Shown piece by piece: positions 34,950-46,966 of a stretch of 64,000 bases of DNA. A program made the position numbers and the translations under genes. Positions within the stretch are counted from its first letter, which is position 1; each line of letters begins with the position of its first letter. The DNA comes from Pseudomonadota bacterium (lineage in GTDB: Bacteria > Pseudomonadota > Gammaproteobacteria > Acidiferrobacterales > UBA6901). The notes under the pieces are model-generated. The model searched no databases, was not told the DNA's origin, and saw nothing but the letters and a program-made list of their open reading frames with translations. The stretch lies in the NCBI GenBank assembly GCA_021819085.1, contig JAKASJ010000015.1:1-64000 (forward strand). The letters run 5' to 3'.

Positions 34950-35822
34950 ATGAAGCGACTACTGTTGCTCGCTGTCACCCTGATTCTCGCCGCCCCGGCG
35001 CTGGCCGCTGCTGCGGGGCGGATTGACATTGTCGCGGCCGAGAATTTCTACGGCGATGTCGCGGGGCAGATCGGCGGCTCGCGGGTCGAAGTATCGAGCA
35101 TTCTCAACAACCCCGCCATGAATCCGCACCTTTTCGAAGTGAGCCCGTCCGTGGCGCGCGCCGTCTCGCGCGCGCAGATCGTCATCTACAACGGAATTGA
35201 CTATGACCCCTGGATGCCGAAGCTGCTGGCCGCCGCCCGGAATACCCGCCGCACGGCCATCGACGTTGCCGCGCTTGCAGACAGGCACCCGGGCGACAAT
35301 CCGCACATCTGGTACGATACGAATACGATGCTCGCCATGGCCAGGGCGCTGGCGCAGGCCCTCGCCGGCGCCGATCCCGCCCACCAGGCCGGATACCTGC
35401 GGCGTCTGGCGCAATTTCAGCGCTCCATGCAGCCGATCCAGGCAAGGATCTCCGCTCTGCGCACACGCCTGGCTGGCATGCCAGTCACTGCGACCGAGCC
35501 GGTCTTCGGCTACATGTTCGAAGCGCTCGGAATGCAGGTGCGCAATCACTCATTTCAGCTTGCCGTCATGAACGGCACGGAACCGGGCGCGTCCGAAGTC
35601 GCTGCCTTCGAAAATGACCTCAGGAAGCACCGGGTACGGTTGCTGGTTTATAATGGCCAGACGTCGGACCCGCTGACCGATCGCATGCGCCGTCTGGCAA
35701 AGGCATCCGGTATTCCGGTGCTGGCGGTGAGCGAGACCGAACCGCCGGACACGACCTACCAGACCTGGATAATGAGCGAACTGGATGCGGTCGACCGCGC
35801 GCTGGGAGTCAGTCACCGGTGA
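34950..35822 (+). CDS. znuA: Zinc ABC transporter, periplasmic binding protein
   Basis: A 290-aa cluster A-I metal-binding protein: signal peptide (1-22), then IVAAENFYGDVAGQIGG, a first ligand His in NPHLFE, and a second in NPHIWYDTNTM. The third ligand position, usually His in TSHDAFGY, reads TEPVFGYMF, giving Glu at the site. There is no His-rich loop. The Zur box and the ABC partners argue for zinc, though related proteins bind manganese. GTGA overlap with the next gene. The frame is open upstream; the ATG at 34950 starts the signal peptide. Confidence 0.88.
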   Translation: MKRLLLLAVTLILAAPALAAAAGRIDIVAAENFYGDVAGQIGGSRVEVSSILNNPAMNPHLFEVSPSVARAVSRAQIVIYNGIDYDPWMPKLLAAARNTRRTAIDVAALADRHPGDNPHIWYDTNTMLAMARALAQALAGADPAHQAGYLRRLAQFQRSMQPIQARISALRTRLAGMPVTATEPVFGYMFEALGMQVRNHSFQLAVMNGTEPGASEVAAFENDLRKHRVRLLVYNGQTSDPLTDRMRRLAKASGIPVLAVSETEPPDTTYQTWIMSELDAVDRALGVSHR

Positions 35823-36652
35823 ATGCAGTCGAACTTCGAAACGTCTCGTTGACCCTGGGCGACCGGACCATCCTGACCGGCATCGGCCTCGATATCGCAA
35901 TGGGGGAATTCATCGGCGTGCTCGGGCCAAACGGCTCCGGCAAGACCACACTGATGCGCGCCATCCTCGGTCTGGTGCCGCCGAGCCACGGCAGCATTCA
36001 TGTCCTGGGGCGGCCGGCCACACGTGGCAATCCCGCCATCGGTTACATGCCGCAGGCCCGTCATTTCGCTTCGGATCTGCGCCTGAGCGGACGCGATTTC
36101 GTGGCGAGCGTGTCCAATGGCCATCGCCTCGGCCTCCCCGTTCAGGGCCGGACCGCCCGCGCGGAGATGGAGCACGCGCTGCGGCTGGTCGGGGCACAGG
36201 AACTTGCCCGCCGCCCGCTTGCCGAGCTCTCGGGCGGTGAGCGCCAGCGCCTGCTGCTGGCGCAGGCGCTCATCGGCAAGCCACAGCTGCTGCTGCTCGA
36301 TGAACCGCTGATCAGTCTCGACCCGCACCGTCAGCAGGAGGTCGTTGATCTGGTGAGAACCCTGAAGGCCGATCTCGGAATCGCCGTGCTGTTCAGCGCC
36401 CACGATGTGAACGCTCTGCTCGGCGCCATCGACAAGGTTCTATACCTCGGGAGCGGCCAGGCAGCGCTCGGGACAAGCGACGAAGTCATCACCGGGCCGG
36501 TCCTGTCACGCCTGTACGGATCGCACATCGACGTCGTGCGCGCAGGTGGCCGCATTTTCGTTATGTCCGGCAGCTGCTGTGCGGAGGCCGAGGAGCATCG
36601 GCACGAGTCCGCACCGACCGGCCGGCAGCCGAGGCACTCGGGCCATGCTTGA
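35819..36652 (+). CDS. znuC: Zinc ABC transporter, ATP-binding protein
   Basis: A 277-aa ATPase with Walker A GPNGSGKTT (about 38-46), signature LSGGERQRLLLAQAL and Walker B LLLLDEPLISLDPH. It starts with GTG, overlapping the binding-protein stop by 4 nt. Its tail (about 240-277) contains Cys-Cys and several His residues (SGSCCAEAEEHRHE...), possibly metal-sensing or just variable. It overlaps the permease start by 8 nt. Confidence 0.92.
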   Translation: MNAVELRNVSLTLGDRTILTGIGLDIAMGEFIGVLGPNGSGKTTLMRAILGLVPPSHGSIHVLGRPATRGNPAIGYMPQARHFASDLRLSGRDFVASVSNGHRLGLPVQGRTARAEMEHALRLVGAQELARRPLAELSGGERQRLLLAQALIGKPQLLLLDEPLISLDPHRQQEVVDLVRTLKADLGIAVLFSAHDVNALLGAIDKVLYLGSGQAALGTSDEVITGPVLSRLYGSHIDVVRAGGRIFVMSGSCCAEAEEHRHESAPTGRQPRHSGHA

Positions 36653-37466
36653 GATGCTCCGGTATGACTTCATGCGCAATGCCTTCGCCGCAGCAGCAGT
36701 CGTTGCGATCGTTGCCGGCACGGTCGGATACTTCCTGGTTCTGCGCGGCCAGACCTTTGCCGGTCACGCCCTGGCGCACGTCGGTTTTACTGGTGCCACG
36801 GGCGCCGTGCTTCTCGGCATCGCCCCGATCTGGGGCCTGGTGCTCGCCACCGTGGCCGCGGGAGTCGGTATGGGCTTCATGGGCGAACGGCTGGCGCAGC
36901 GGGATGTCGCCATCGGGCTCGTACTGGCGCTCGCGCTCGGTCTCGGATTGCTGTTCCTGCATTTCTTCACAGCATTCGCGACCCAGGCAACGACTTTGCT
37001 GTTCGGAAACGTGCTCGCGGTCGATATGCGCACCGTCTGGGTGCTGCTGGCCCTGGGCTCGGTAAGCCTCGCGACCCTGGCAGTCATCTCCCGTCCGCTG
37101 CTGTTCGCCAGCCTGCATCCGGAGCTGGCCGAGGCAAAGGGGGTGTCGTTGCGGCTCTATTCGGTACTGTTTCTGGCTGTCGTAGCGCTCGCGACGGCGG
37201 AATGCGCACAGATCGTCGGCGTACTGCTGGTCTTTGCGCTCATGGTGGGGCCGGCCGCAGCCGCCCAACGCCTTACGAGCGCCATGGCGGCAGGCGTCCT
37301 GCTCTCCGCCGTGCTGGCGCTGCTCGAAGCGTGGTCCGGCATCGCACTCGCCTACTACACTGATTGGCCGAGCAGCTTCTGGATCACCGCGCTGAGTGCG
37401 GCCGTCTATCTCATCACAACCCTTCCCCGGCCGATGGACAGGCTGGCATCCGCGGCACCGCGCTAG
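36645..37466 (+). CDS. znuB: Zinc ABC transporter, permease
   Basis: A 273-aa ABC-3 family permease with eight or so membrane helices; the family features GQTFAGHALAHVGFTGATGAVL and VSLRLYSVLFLAVVALATAECAQIVGVLLVFALMVGPAAAAQ are clear. It completes the znuA-znuC-znuB operon presumed to be controlled by Zur through the palindrome at 34818. Confidence 0.92.
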   Translation: MLEMLRYDFMRNAFAAAAVVAIVAGTVGYFLVLRGQTFAGHALAHVGFTGATGAVLLGIAPIWGLVLATVAAGVGMGFMGERLAQRDVAIGLVLALALGLGLLFLHFFTAFATQATTLLFGNVLAVDMRTVWVLLALGSVSLATLAVISRPLLFASLHPELAEAKGVSLRLYSVLFLAVVALATAECAQIVGVLLVFALMVGPAAAAQRLTSAMAAGVLLSAVLALLEAWSGIALAYYTDWPSSFWITALSAAVYLITTLPRPMDRLASAAPR

Positions 37467-37711
37467 CGATTCCAAAGAAATCGGCACCCGCGTTCGCCCG
37501 GATCTGAATCCGGCATCGTTGCACCCGGGATGGTTCCCTTGCCGCATCGATTTCCCGATAATTTGCGCGACCGCAAAAAACCGGACAGCCCGCACCGGGA
37601 ATTGCCGGGAGCAAAGCGCCACACTTCGAGCGCGCACGCTGCAGGACCGCTCCTCGGCGGGACGGTTAATCGGGTACACTGTACCGGATTCCCGCTCTCC
37701 AGGAGATCGCA

Positions 37712-38431
37712 ATGAAGAACGCGCTTGTGGATTACCGGCACGATAACACCGAGCTTGAGGGATATGCCGCCTGGGATGGCGCGAACGAGAAACGGCGCCC
37801 GGGGGTACTCGTCATCCATGAATGGATGGGGATCGGACCTCACGAACGTCACAGTTGTGATGAGCTTGCCCATGCAGGTTATCTCGGGTTCGCAGCAGAT
37901 ATCTTCGGCAAGCACGACCGGCCGAAGAACGTGAACCAGGCGGTCGAATATGCAACGCGCTACCGCGCGGGCGAGCGCGCCCTGCTTCGCGCCCGGGCCC
38001 AGGCGGGGCTTGCGGCGCTGCGCGCACAACCCCAGTGCGATCCTGACCGGCTTGCCGTGATCGGGTTCTGCTTTGGTGGAACTGCGGCACTCGAGCTCGC
38101 ACGCAGCGGTGCCGCCGTGCGCGCAACCGTGAGTTTCCACGGAGGTCTCGGTACCGAAAGGCCAGGAGATGCGCGCCAGATCCGGGGTGCGGTTCTGGCA
38201 TTGCATGGTGCCGATGATCCGTTCGTTCCCAAGGCCGAGGTCGATGCCTTCGAAGAGGAGATGCGGCAGGGGAAGGTCGACTGGCGGCTTGTGAAATACG
38301 GCAGCGCGGTCCACAGCTTTACCAACCCCCAGGCCGGGAACGACGTATCGAAGGGGGCCGCCTATGACCGACGCGCGGCCGAGCGCGGTTGGCGCGCGAT
38401 GCTGGATCTCTTTAGCGAGGTTTTCGCATAG
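37712..38431 (+). CDS. Dienelactone hydrolase family protein
   Basis: A 239-aa alpha/beta hydrolase with the dienelactone-hydrolase nucleophile elbow GFCFGG (Cys nucleophile), an acid in HGADDPFVP, and His in AVHSFTNPQAG. VLVIHEWMGIGPHERH near the N terminus is typical. Start ATG at 37712 behind AGGAGA. True substrates of such single-copy members are generally unknown; it does not sit in an aromatic degradation cluster. Confidence 0.92.
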   Translation: MKNALVDYRHDNTELEGYAAWDGANEKRRPGVLVIHEWMGIGPHERHSCDELAHAGYLGFAADIFGKHDRPKNVNQAVEYATRYRAGERALLRARAQAGLAALRAQPQCDPDRLAVIGFCFGGTAALELARSGAAVRATVSFHGGLGTERPGDARQIRGAVLALHGADDPFVPKAEVDAFEEEMRQGKVDWRLVKYGSAVHSFTNPQAGNDVSKGAAYDRRAAERGWRAMLDLFSEVFA

Positions 38432-38605
38432 CGGGTGTGATGCCGGGCGGGCTGGCACCGCCAGCGCAGCATGCATGAAGCGGCAGACTGCGGGCCGCGT
38501 CACCCGGTCCGGATGGCCAGTGCGATGTTTTCATCCGGCGGGCTGTTCGCACTGGGTGCGCTCGCCGATAGCTGCCGCAACGCGGCCAGCGCGGGCAGGT
38601 TGGTC

Positions 38606-39064
38606 CTAGGACGGGCGGAAGCAGGCCGCGCAGACTCCCTCGATCTCGACAACAGTATTGCGCGGACGGAATCCTTCCCGTTCGGCGGCATGTTCCAGTG
38701 CGTTAGCAGCCGCACGGTTCTCTATCTCCGAAACGACACCGCATTGGCAGCAGATCAGGAATTGCGCTGGATGCCGGTGGCCCGCTTCCACGCACGGAAT
38801 GAAGGCATTCAGCCGTTCGATCTTGTGGATCAGGTGCTGTTCCATCAGAAAATCGAGTGCACGATAGATCGTCGGCGGTGCAGCGCCTTTGTGGGTCAGC
38901 TTGAGCCTGTCGAGGAGCTGGTAGGCGGTCAGAGGGGCGCCCGCCTCCAGAATCAGGCCGAGAACATGCCGGCGCAATGGGGTGAGTTGCGCACCGTGCC
39001 GTGCGCATACCTGCGCCGCCCTGTCCATCTGGGCGGTCATGCGGCGGCGGGCTTTCACGCTCAT
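38606..39064 (-). CDS. zur: Zinc uptake regulator, Fur family
   Basis: A 152-aa Fur-family repressor. The winged helix includes LTPLRRHVLGLILEAGAPLTAYQLLDRL and PPTIYRALDFLMEQHLIHKIE; the metal region has HRHPAQFLICCQCG and the C-terminal GVCAAC, the structural zinc CxxC pairs expected of Zur. It starts at the ATG at 39064 behind GGAGG. Its neighbourhood (zinc ABC genes and Zur box) supports Zur rather than Fur or PerR. Confidence 0.9.
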   Translation of the reverse strand: MSVKARRRMTAQMDRAAQVCARHGAQLTPLRRHVLGLILEAGAPLTAYQLLDRLKLTHKGAAPPTIYRALDFLMEQHLIHKIERLNAFIPCVEAGHRHPAQFLICCQCGVVSEIENRAAANALEHAAEREGFRPRNTVVEIEGVCAACFRPS

Positions 39065-39098
39065 CCCCGGACCTCCGAGAATCATTACCTTTTGAAGC

Positions 39099-39112
39099 AA
39101 TATTATATCATA
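39099..39112 (-). promoter_or_regulatory. Possible Zur autoregulatory site and -10 region
   Basis: On the minus strand TATGATATAATATT agrees with the Zur-box core AATGTTATAACATT at 11 of 14 positions and lies 35 nt upstream of the zur start codon. It also contains TATAAT, so it may be the zur promoter -10 with an overlapping weak Zur site. Confidence 0.4.
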
Positions 39113-39198
39113 CCGGACGGCGACCTCCCCGGGCCCGGTCAGCTGTCGCAGTCAAAGACCATCGCTAACGGCCGGCACAGCGACAATGTCGCCCGGAT

Positions 39199-41708
<2,510 letters not shown>

Positions 41709-41743
41709 GGTCGATTCGCCCTGGATCCGGATAAGGTTGATGG

Positions 41744-41941
41744 TCAGCGGTTCACGATATACAGCAACACCAGCCCGAGCAACATGCTGGTTATGCCGAT
41801 GAATCGCAATTGCTGGTCTCCCATGTTGTCAACCAGCCGCAGGATCCTGCGCAGGCGCTCGGGACTGAGAAACGGCAGGATCCCCTCCAGCACCAGCAAC
41901 AGGGCGAGCGCCGCGCCCAGGTCATGCCATCTTATCATCAT
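41744..41941 (-). CDS. DUF2065 family small membrane protein (YjeT-like)
   Basis: A 65-aa inner-membrane protein with two hydrophobic helices (AALALLLVLEGILPFLSPERLRRIL and RFIGITSMLLGLVLLYIV). This is the DUF2065/YjeT family that sits after hflC in many gammaproteobacteria, as here. Two adjacent ATGs (41941, 41938) are possible starts. Function unknown. Confidence 0.88.
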   Translation of the reverse strand: MMIRWHDLGAALALLLVLEGILPFLSPERLRRILRLVDNMGDQQLRFIGITSMLLGLVLLYIVNR

Positions 41942-41987
41942 GCCCGCCGCAGGCTCCGTCCACGGTCGATGGAACACACCACCCGGT

Positions 41988-42857
41988 TCACTGCCGCGGG
42001 TTTTTCAGGTACTTGAAGAAGGCCGCGCTCGGGTCGACGACCATCACGTCATGCTTGCTCTTGAAGCTCTTGCGGTAGGCATTCATGCTCCCGTAGAAAG
42101 AGTAGAACCGCGGGTTCACACGGTACGCGCGCGCGTAGATTTCCGCTGCCTTGGCATCGCCCTCACCGCGTATGCGCTGCGCATCGCGGTAGGCATCAGC
42201 CAGGATAATCTCACGCTCCCGGTCGGCTTTGGCGCGGATCTTCTCGGCCGCCTCTGCGCCCTTGGCCCGCAGCTGCGCGGCAATGCGCGTGCGCTCCGCC
42301 CGCATCCTCTGGTATACGGACTCGCTCACCTGCTTGGGCAGATCTACGCGGTCGATGCGCACGTCCAGCACCTTGATGCCGTACTCGCCCGCTTCCTTGT
42401 CGGTAGCGGTGGTAATGACGTGCATGATCTTGCTGCGGTCGCTGGAGACGACCTCCTGCACCGTATGCTTGCCGAACTGGTTGCGCAGGCCACTGTTGAC
42501 CAGCTGAACGAGGCGCTCGCGCGCCTGCAGCTCGTTGCCACCAACCGAGACATAGAATTTCAGAAGATCCGCAATCTGCCACTTGACGTAGGAATCGACG
42601 ACGACGCTCTTCTTCTCCACCGTCAGGAACGTCTCCGGTTCGGTGTCGAGCGTCTGTACCCGTCCGTCGTAGTAATGCACGGCCTCGACAAACGGCGTCT
42701 TGAAATGCAGGCCCGGCTGATCGCTGTACCGGATCACCTGGCCAAACCGGGTCACGATCGCCTTCTGGCCCTCGTTGACGGTGTAGACCGACCCATTGGC
42801 GACGATGAACAGCAGAACAACAATGCCGACCAGCGCGAGCACTTTGTTGTGAGTCAT
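41988..42857 (-). CDS. hflC: HflC, modulator of FtsH protease
   Basis: A 289-aa SPFH/prohibitin-domain protein with one N-terminal membrane helix (about 7-25) and a periplasmic body (EGQKAIVTRFGQVI). With HflK it builds the cage around FtsH. RGEGDAKAAEIYARAY near the C terminus is characteristic. It follows hflK by 2 nt. Confidence 0.96.
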   Translation of the reverse strand: MTHNKVLALVGIVVLLFIVANGSVYTVNEGQKAIVTRFGQVIRYSDQPGLHFKTPFVEAVHYYDGRVQTLDTEPETFLTVEKKSVVVDSYVKWQIADLLKFYVSVGGNELQARERLVQLVNSGLRNQFGKHTVQEVVSSDRSKIMHVITTATDKEAGEYGIKVLDVRIDRVDLPKQVSESVYQRMRAERTRIAAQLRAKGAEAAEKIRAKADREREIILADAYRDAQRIRGEGDAKAAEIYARAYRVNPRFYSFYGSMNAYRKSFKSKHDVMVVDPSAAFFKYLKNPRQ

Positions 42858-42859
42858 GT

Positions 42860-44053
42860 CTATCTCCCCCTGCCGCGCAGCGAATCGTTGATGCTGCTCT
42901 GGCCGGGGCTTCCCGGCTGTACCGCGGTACCCGGCTCCGGCAGAGGTTGCGGCGTGCCGGCCGACCCGGCGGCAGTGCCGGATTTGCCCACGATTTTGTT
43001 GAGCGGCAGATAAATCACGTTGTTCCCGCGGGGCAGATCGACAAACACCTTGGTGGTGTCGCCGAGAACCTTCTGCATGGTCTGCAGATACAGCCGTTCG
43101 CGCGTGACCTCCGGCGCCTTGTCATACTGGGTCACAATCTGACCGAAGCGGCTGGCATCGCCCTCGGCGCGGGCGATCACGCTTGCCTGGTAACCCTGGG
43201 CCTCGAGCACCAGGCGCGCCGCTGCACCCTTGGCGCGCGGAATGACGTCGTTCGCATAGGCCTGCGCCTCGTCTTTCAGCCGCTGCTCGTCCTCACGCGC
43301 CTTGACCGCATCCTCGAACGCGGCGGTCACCTGTTGCGGCGGCCTCGCATCCTGCATCCGCACGGTCACGATGTGAATGCCCGTATGGTATTTGTCCAGA
43401 ATCTTTTGCAGCAGCGTCTGCGTGTCCTGGGCAACGACGTTGCGTCCGTCGGTGAGCACAAAATTCATCTTGTTCTGGCCCACCACCTCGCGCACCGCAG
43501 ACTGTGCACCCTGGATGATGGTCTCGGTCGGATCGCGGACATTGAACAGGTAATCGGCAGGATCCTTGATCTTGTACTGGATGGCGAGTTCTATATCTAC
43601 GATATTCTCGTCCGAAGTGAGCATCTGGGACTCGTCCGGGACCTTGCGCGACCCCCCGGCACGGTCGCTGCTGCGGTATCCGATCTGCACGACATACACC
43701 CGCTGGACGTTGACTTTGTCCACCTTCTCGACGGGAAACGGAATATGCCAGTGAAGGCCTGCCTGGGTCACTTGCACACTGCGTCCGAATTCGAGCACCA
43801 CACCGCGCTCGCCTTGCCGGATCATGTAGAAACCGCTGACCAACCACAGGACGGCCGCGGCAATCAGAATGGCGCTGAAACTGAAACGGCCCATGTGTCC
43901 GCCACCCGCGCCCCCGGAACCGCCCCCGAAAACCTTGCCGAGCCGTCGCTGGATGTTCCTGACTATCTGATCCAGATCAGGTGGTCCCTGGTCTTTCTTG
44001 CGCTGCCCCCAGGGATCTTTTCCCCCCGAGCCGCCGGGTTCGTTCCAAGCCAC
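42860..44053 (-). CDS. hflK: HflK, modulator of FtsH protease
   Basis: A 397-aa SPFH-domain protein: Gly/Pro-rich cytosolic N terminus (MAWNEPGGSGGKDPWG), a membrane helix (about 57-76), periplasmic prohibitin domain (GERGVVLEFGRSVQVTQAGLHWHIPFP) and a Pro/Ser-rich C-terminal tail. It starts with GTG at 44053. Partner of HflC in regulating FtsH. Confidence 0.96.
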   Translation of the reverse strand: MAWNEPGGSGGKDPWGQRKKDQGPPDLDQIVRNIQRRLGKVFGGGSGGAGGGHMGRFSFSAILIAAAVLWLVSGFYMIRQGERGVVLEFGRSVQVTQAGLHWHIPFPVEKVDKVNVQRVYVVQIGYRSSDRAGGSRKVPDESQMLTSDENIVDIELAIQYKIKDPADYLFNVRDPTETIIQGAQSAVREVVGQNKMNFVLTDGRNVVAQDTQTLLQKILDKYHTGIHIVTVRMQDARPPQQVTAAFEDAVKAREDEQRLKDEAQAYANDVIPRAKGAAARLVLEAQGYQASVIARAEGDASRFGQIVTQYDKAPEVTRERLYLQTMQKVLGDTTKVFVDLPRGNNVIYLPLNKIVGKSGTAAGSAGTPQPLPEPGTAVQPGSPGQSSINDSLRGRGR

Positions 44054-44185
44054 GATCTACCCCTCATTTGTTATGCGTCGTGCACCAGATGCGCACGCCC
44101 GCGGCATTTTAACAGGACGCAAGAAAACTTCACCCGGGGCACGGCATTTTCCCGATGCACCGCCTTGCCGGGCCGGAAGCAGCGT

Positions 44186-45553
44186 TCAGAGCGCAGTCTC
44201 TGCCCGTTCCTCGGGCTGGGCGTGCACGAGATACTCCGGGAAGAAATCGGCCTGCTGCACGAGCCAGTCGAAATCCGACTGGCCGAGTTCCACCTGCATC
44301 TGCCACTGCCCGCCGGGCAACACCCGCTCATCGGTGACATGCAATCTGGCGTGGATGAGGGCATGAAGTCTGCCTGCGGCCGTAGGCAGCAGCAGCCGGC
44401 GCGTGATGCGGTGACGACGGTAGTGCTCAGCGAGTGCTTCCAGCAGCAGCGGCACGCCGGCGCCGGTGGCTGCCGACAGCCAAACCTTCCTGACCGCGCC
44501 GCTCGCATCGCGCTCCACACGCGGCGGCTCGTTCACCAGGTCGATCTTGTTGAAAATCGTGATGCGCTCGACGTGCTCGGCGTGAATTTCCGCGAGAACC
44601 TCATCTACCTGCTGCGCCTGGTCACGCCGTTCGGGGTGGGCCGTATCGACCACGTGCAGCAACAGGTCGGCTTCCGCCACCTCCTCGAGCGTGGACTTGA
44701 AAGCCTCGACCAGCTTGTGGGGGAGATGGCGGATGAACCCGACAGTATCCGCAAGAATGATGCTGGCGCGACCAGGAAGCTCGATCCGGCGCATGGTCGG
44801 GTCAAGCGTCGCAAACAGTTGGTCGGCAGCATATACCTGGGCTCCGGTCAGCCGGTTGAACAGCGAGGACTTGCCGGCATTGGTATAACCCACCAACGAC
44901 ACCGTCGGTATGGGGATCTTGTTGCGTGCCTTGCGCCGCCCCTCCCTCTGGCCGCGTACCTTATCCAGCCGCCGGTTGAGGTGCTTGACACGTTCGCGGA
45001 TCAGCCGGCGGTCTGTTTCGAGCTGGGTCTCGCCGGGACCCCGCAGGCCGATGCCGCCCTTTTGCCGCTCCAGATGCGTCCAGCCGCGCACAAGACGACT
45101 GGCGAGATGGTCGAGCTGCGCCAGTTCGACCTGCAGCTTGCCCTCGTGGCTGCGCGCGCGCTGCGCAAAGATATCGAGAATCAGGCCGGTGCGATCGAGC
45201 ACGCGGGAGTCCGTGATTTTCTCGAGATTGCGCTCCTGGGCTGGTGAAAGATCGTGATTGACCAGAATCAGATCTGCCTCCTGCCGCGCCACGGCCGCGC
45301 GGACCTCATCCGCCTTGCCCTTGCCGAGGTAGGTCGCAGCGTCCGGCCGCTGGCGATTGCCCAGCACCACCTCGCACACCTCGGCACCCGCGGATTGGGC
45401 CAGCAGTTTCAGCTCCGCTACCTCGTTTTCCGCATCGCTGCCGGGGAAACACAGATGTACCAGTACGGCGCGCTCTGCGCCGCGGCGCGCAGCGCGCTGC
45501 CGCGCCGGACTATTCGTTTCCTGGGGCTTTTTCGTTGTCGTCGGAATGCTCAA
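44186..45553 (-). CDS. hflX: GTPase HflX (ribosome rescue/splitting factor)
   Basis: A 455-aa ribosome-associated GTPase. The N-terminal HflX domain contains [10 protein letters not shown], and the GTPase domain has [12 protein letters not shown] (G1), [10 protein letters not shown] (G3) and NKIDLV (G4); [18 protein letters not shown] is diagnostic. The start is probably TTG at 45553, overlapping hfq by 44 nt, with no ATG or GTG before conserved sequence begins. It is part of the miaA-hfq-hflX-hflK-hflC group. Confidence 0.96.
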   Translation of the reverse strand: MSIPTTTKKPQETNSPARQRAARRGAERAVLVHLCFPGSDAENEVAELKLLAQSAGAEVCEVVLGNRQRPDAATYLGKGKADEVRAAVARQEADLILVNHDLSPAQERNLEKITDSRVLDRTGLILDIFAQRARSHEGKLQVELAQLDHLASRLVRGWTHLERQKGGIGLRGPGETQLETDRRLIRERVKHLNRRLDKVRGQREGRRKARNKIPIPTVSLVGYTNAGKSSLFNRLTGAQVYAADQLFATLDPTMRRIELPGRASIILADTVGFIRHLPHKLVEAFKSTLEEVAEADLLLHVVDTAHPERRDQAQQVDEVLAEIHAEHVERITIFNKIDLVNEPPRVERDASGAVRKVWLSAATGAGVPLLLEALAEHYRRHRITRRLLLPTAAGRLHALIHARLHVTDERVLPGGQWQMQVELGQSDFDWLVQQADFFPEYLVHAQPEERAETAL

Positions 45554-45773
45554 TGGAGAACTTCACCGGCCGGCTCGGCACAACCGTGGAAATAGCATGC
45601 TTGTAGATCATCTGGCTGACGGAATTCTTCAGCAACACAACAAACTGATCGAAAGATTCGATTTGTCCCTGCAGCTTGATTCCATTGACCAGAAAAATCG
45701 ACACTGGAACCCGTTCCTTTCTCAGTACATTTAAGTAAGGGTCTTGTAGCGCCTGCCCTCTCTGCTGACTCAT
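45510..45773 (-). CDS. hfq: RNA chaperone Hfq
   Basis: An 87-aa Sm-like protein that pairs small RNAs with mRNAs. Sm1 ([27 protein letters not shown]) and Sm2 ([10 protein letters not shown]) are intact, and it starts [15 protein letters not shown]. Its short acidic tail overlaps the hflX start in another frame. Confidence 0.98.
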   Translation of the reverse strand: MSQQRGQALQDPYLNVLRKERVPVSIFLVNGIKLQGQIESFDQFVVLLKNSVSQMIYKHAISTVVPSRPVKFSIEHSDDNEKAPGNE

Positions 45774-45867
45774 GACAGTTCTCCTGTTCTTATCATGCGT
45801 GCCGACTTCGGCACTCTAGTTCGGATAATCCCGGGGATCCGCGCCGGGCCCAGTGAAATTATACCCT

Positions 45868-46809
45868 TTAAGGCCACAAACTTCCGGACAAATGACCGGC
45901 GACCGCACGTTCGAATCCGTTTTGACTGCTGTCAAACCACTTTATATCCCGGATGGCACGCAACCACGTCAGCTGGCGCTTCGCAAGCTGACGTGTGGAG
46001 ATAATACCCCTTTCAACCATTTCTTGGTAGTTGACGTTCCCGCTCAGGTATCCCCAGACCTGGCGATAGCCCACCGTGCGTACCGACGGCAGTTCCGGCG
46101 ACAAGTCTCCACGCCGCCACAGTGCTTCGACCTCGGCGACGAATCCCTGTTGCAACATATTATGGAAGCGCGCGGCAATGCGCCGATGCAGCTCGGACCG
46201 CTCCCCCGGACAGGCAGCCAGCCTGATCGCACGATAGGGGAAGTCCGGGAGCGGGCTCGTCGCAAGTTCGCTCAGGGGCCGGCCGCTGACTTCGATCACC
46301 TCCAGGGCCCGCTGAATGCGTTGTGCATCGTGCGGATCGATGCGTCGGGCGGCGACCGGATCGCACCGGCGCAAACGATCATGCAGTGCCGGCCAACCGG
46401 CGCGCGTGGCCTCGCCGGCAAGCCGGCGGCGCACTGCCGGATCGGCCGAAGGCAGCGGCGACAATCCCTTCTCCAGCGCCCGAAAGTAGAACATCGTGCC
46501 GCCGGCAAGCAGCGGTATGCGGCCGGCGGCGGTGACTTCGGCCATTTCCCGCAAGGCATCAGCGCGGAACTCCGCCGCTGAATAGGACTGCGCCGGATCG
46601 CGGATGTCAATCAGCCGATGGACGGCGCGCGCCTGCTCCTCAAGACTCGGCTTGGCGGTGCCGATATCCATGCCGCGGTATACCTGGGAGGAATCGACGC
46701 TGATGATTTCCAGCGGCAGCCAGTCGTGCAGGGCCAGCGCGAGCCTGGTCTTGCCGGCCGCAGTCGGCCCCATAAGGAAGATGGCCGGCGGCAAGGTCTC
46801 ATAACTCAT
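45868..46809 (-). CDS. miaA: tRNA dimethylallyltransferase
   Basis: Adds the isopentenyl group to A37 of tRNAs reading UNN codons. The 313-aa protein has the P-loop [24 protein letters not shown] and the [13 protein letters not shown]-terminal region. The start at the ATG at 46809 is set by alignment with the P-loop. First gene of the minus-strand miaA-hfq-hflX-hflK-hflC run. Confidence 0.96.
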   Translation of the reverse strand: MSYETLPPAIFLMGPTAAGKTRLALALHDWLPLEIISVDSSQVYRGMDIGTAKPSLEEQARAVHRLIDIRDPAQSYSAAEFRADALREMAEVTAAGRIPLLAGGTMFYFRALEKGLSPLPSADPAVRRRLAGEATRAGWPALHDRLRRCDPVAARRIDPHDAQRIQRALEVIEVSGRPLSELATSPLPDFPYRAIRLAACPGERSELHRRIAARFHNMLQQGFVAEVEALWRRGDLSPELPSVRTVGYRQVWGYLSGNVNYQEMVERGIISTRQLAKRQLTWLRAIRDIKWFDSSQNGFERAVAGHLSGSLWP

Positions 46810-46966
46810 GGGAAAAATTATGCCATGCGCGGCCGGTTTCACAACCGCACTGCCGGCTGGCCGGCGATCGTCTATGCTTCATAGAAGCTCCCGGCATCCG
46901 AACGCGACCAGTCGGCCGTACCCAGGCGGGAAACCGGACTGACACTAACAAGAGGCAAAGGATAAC

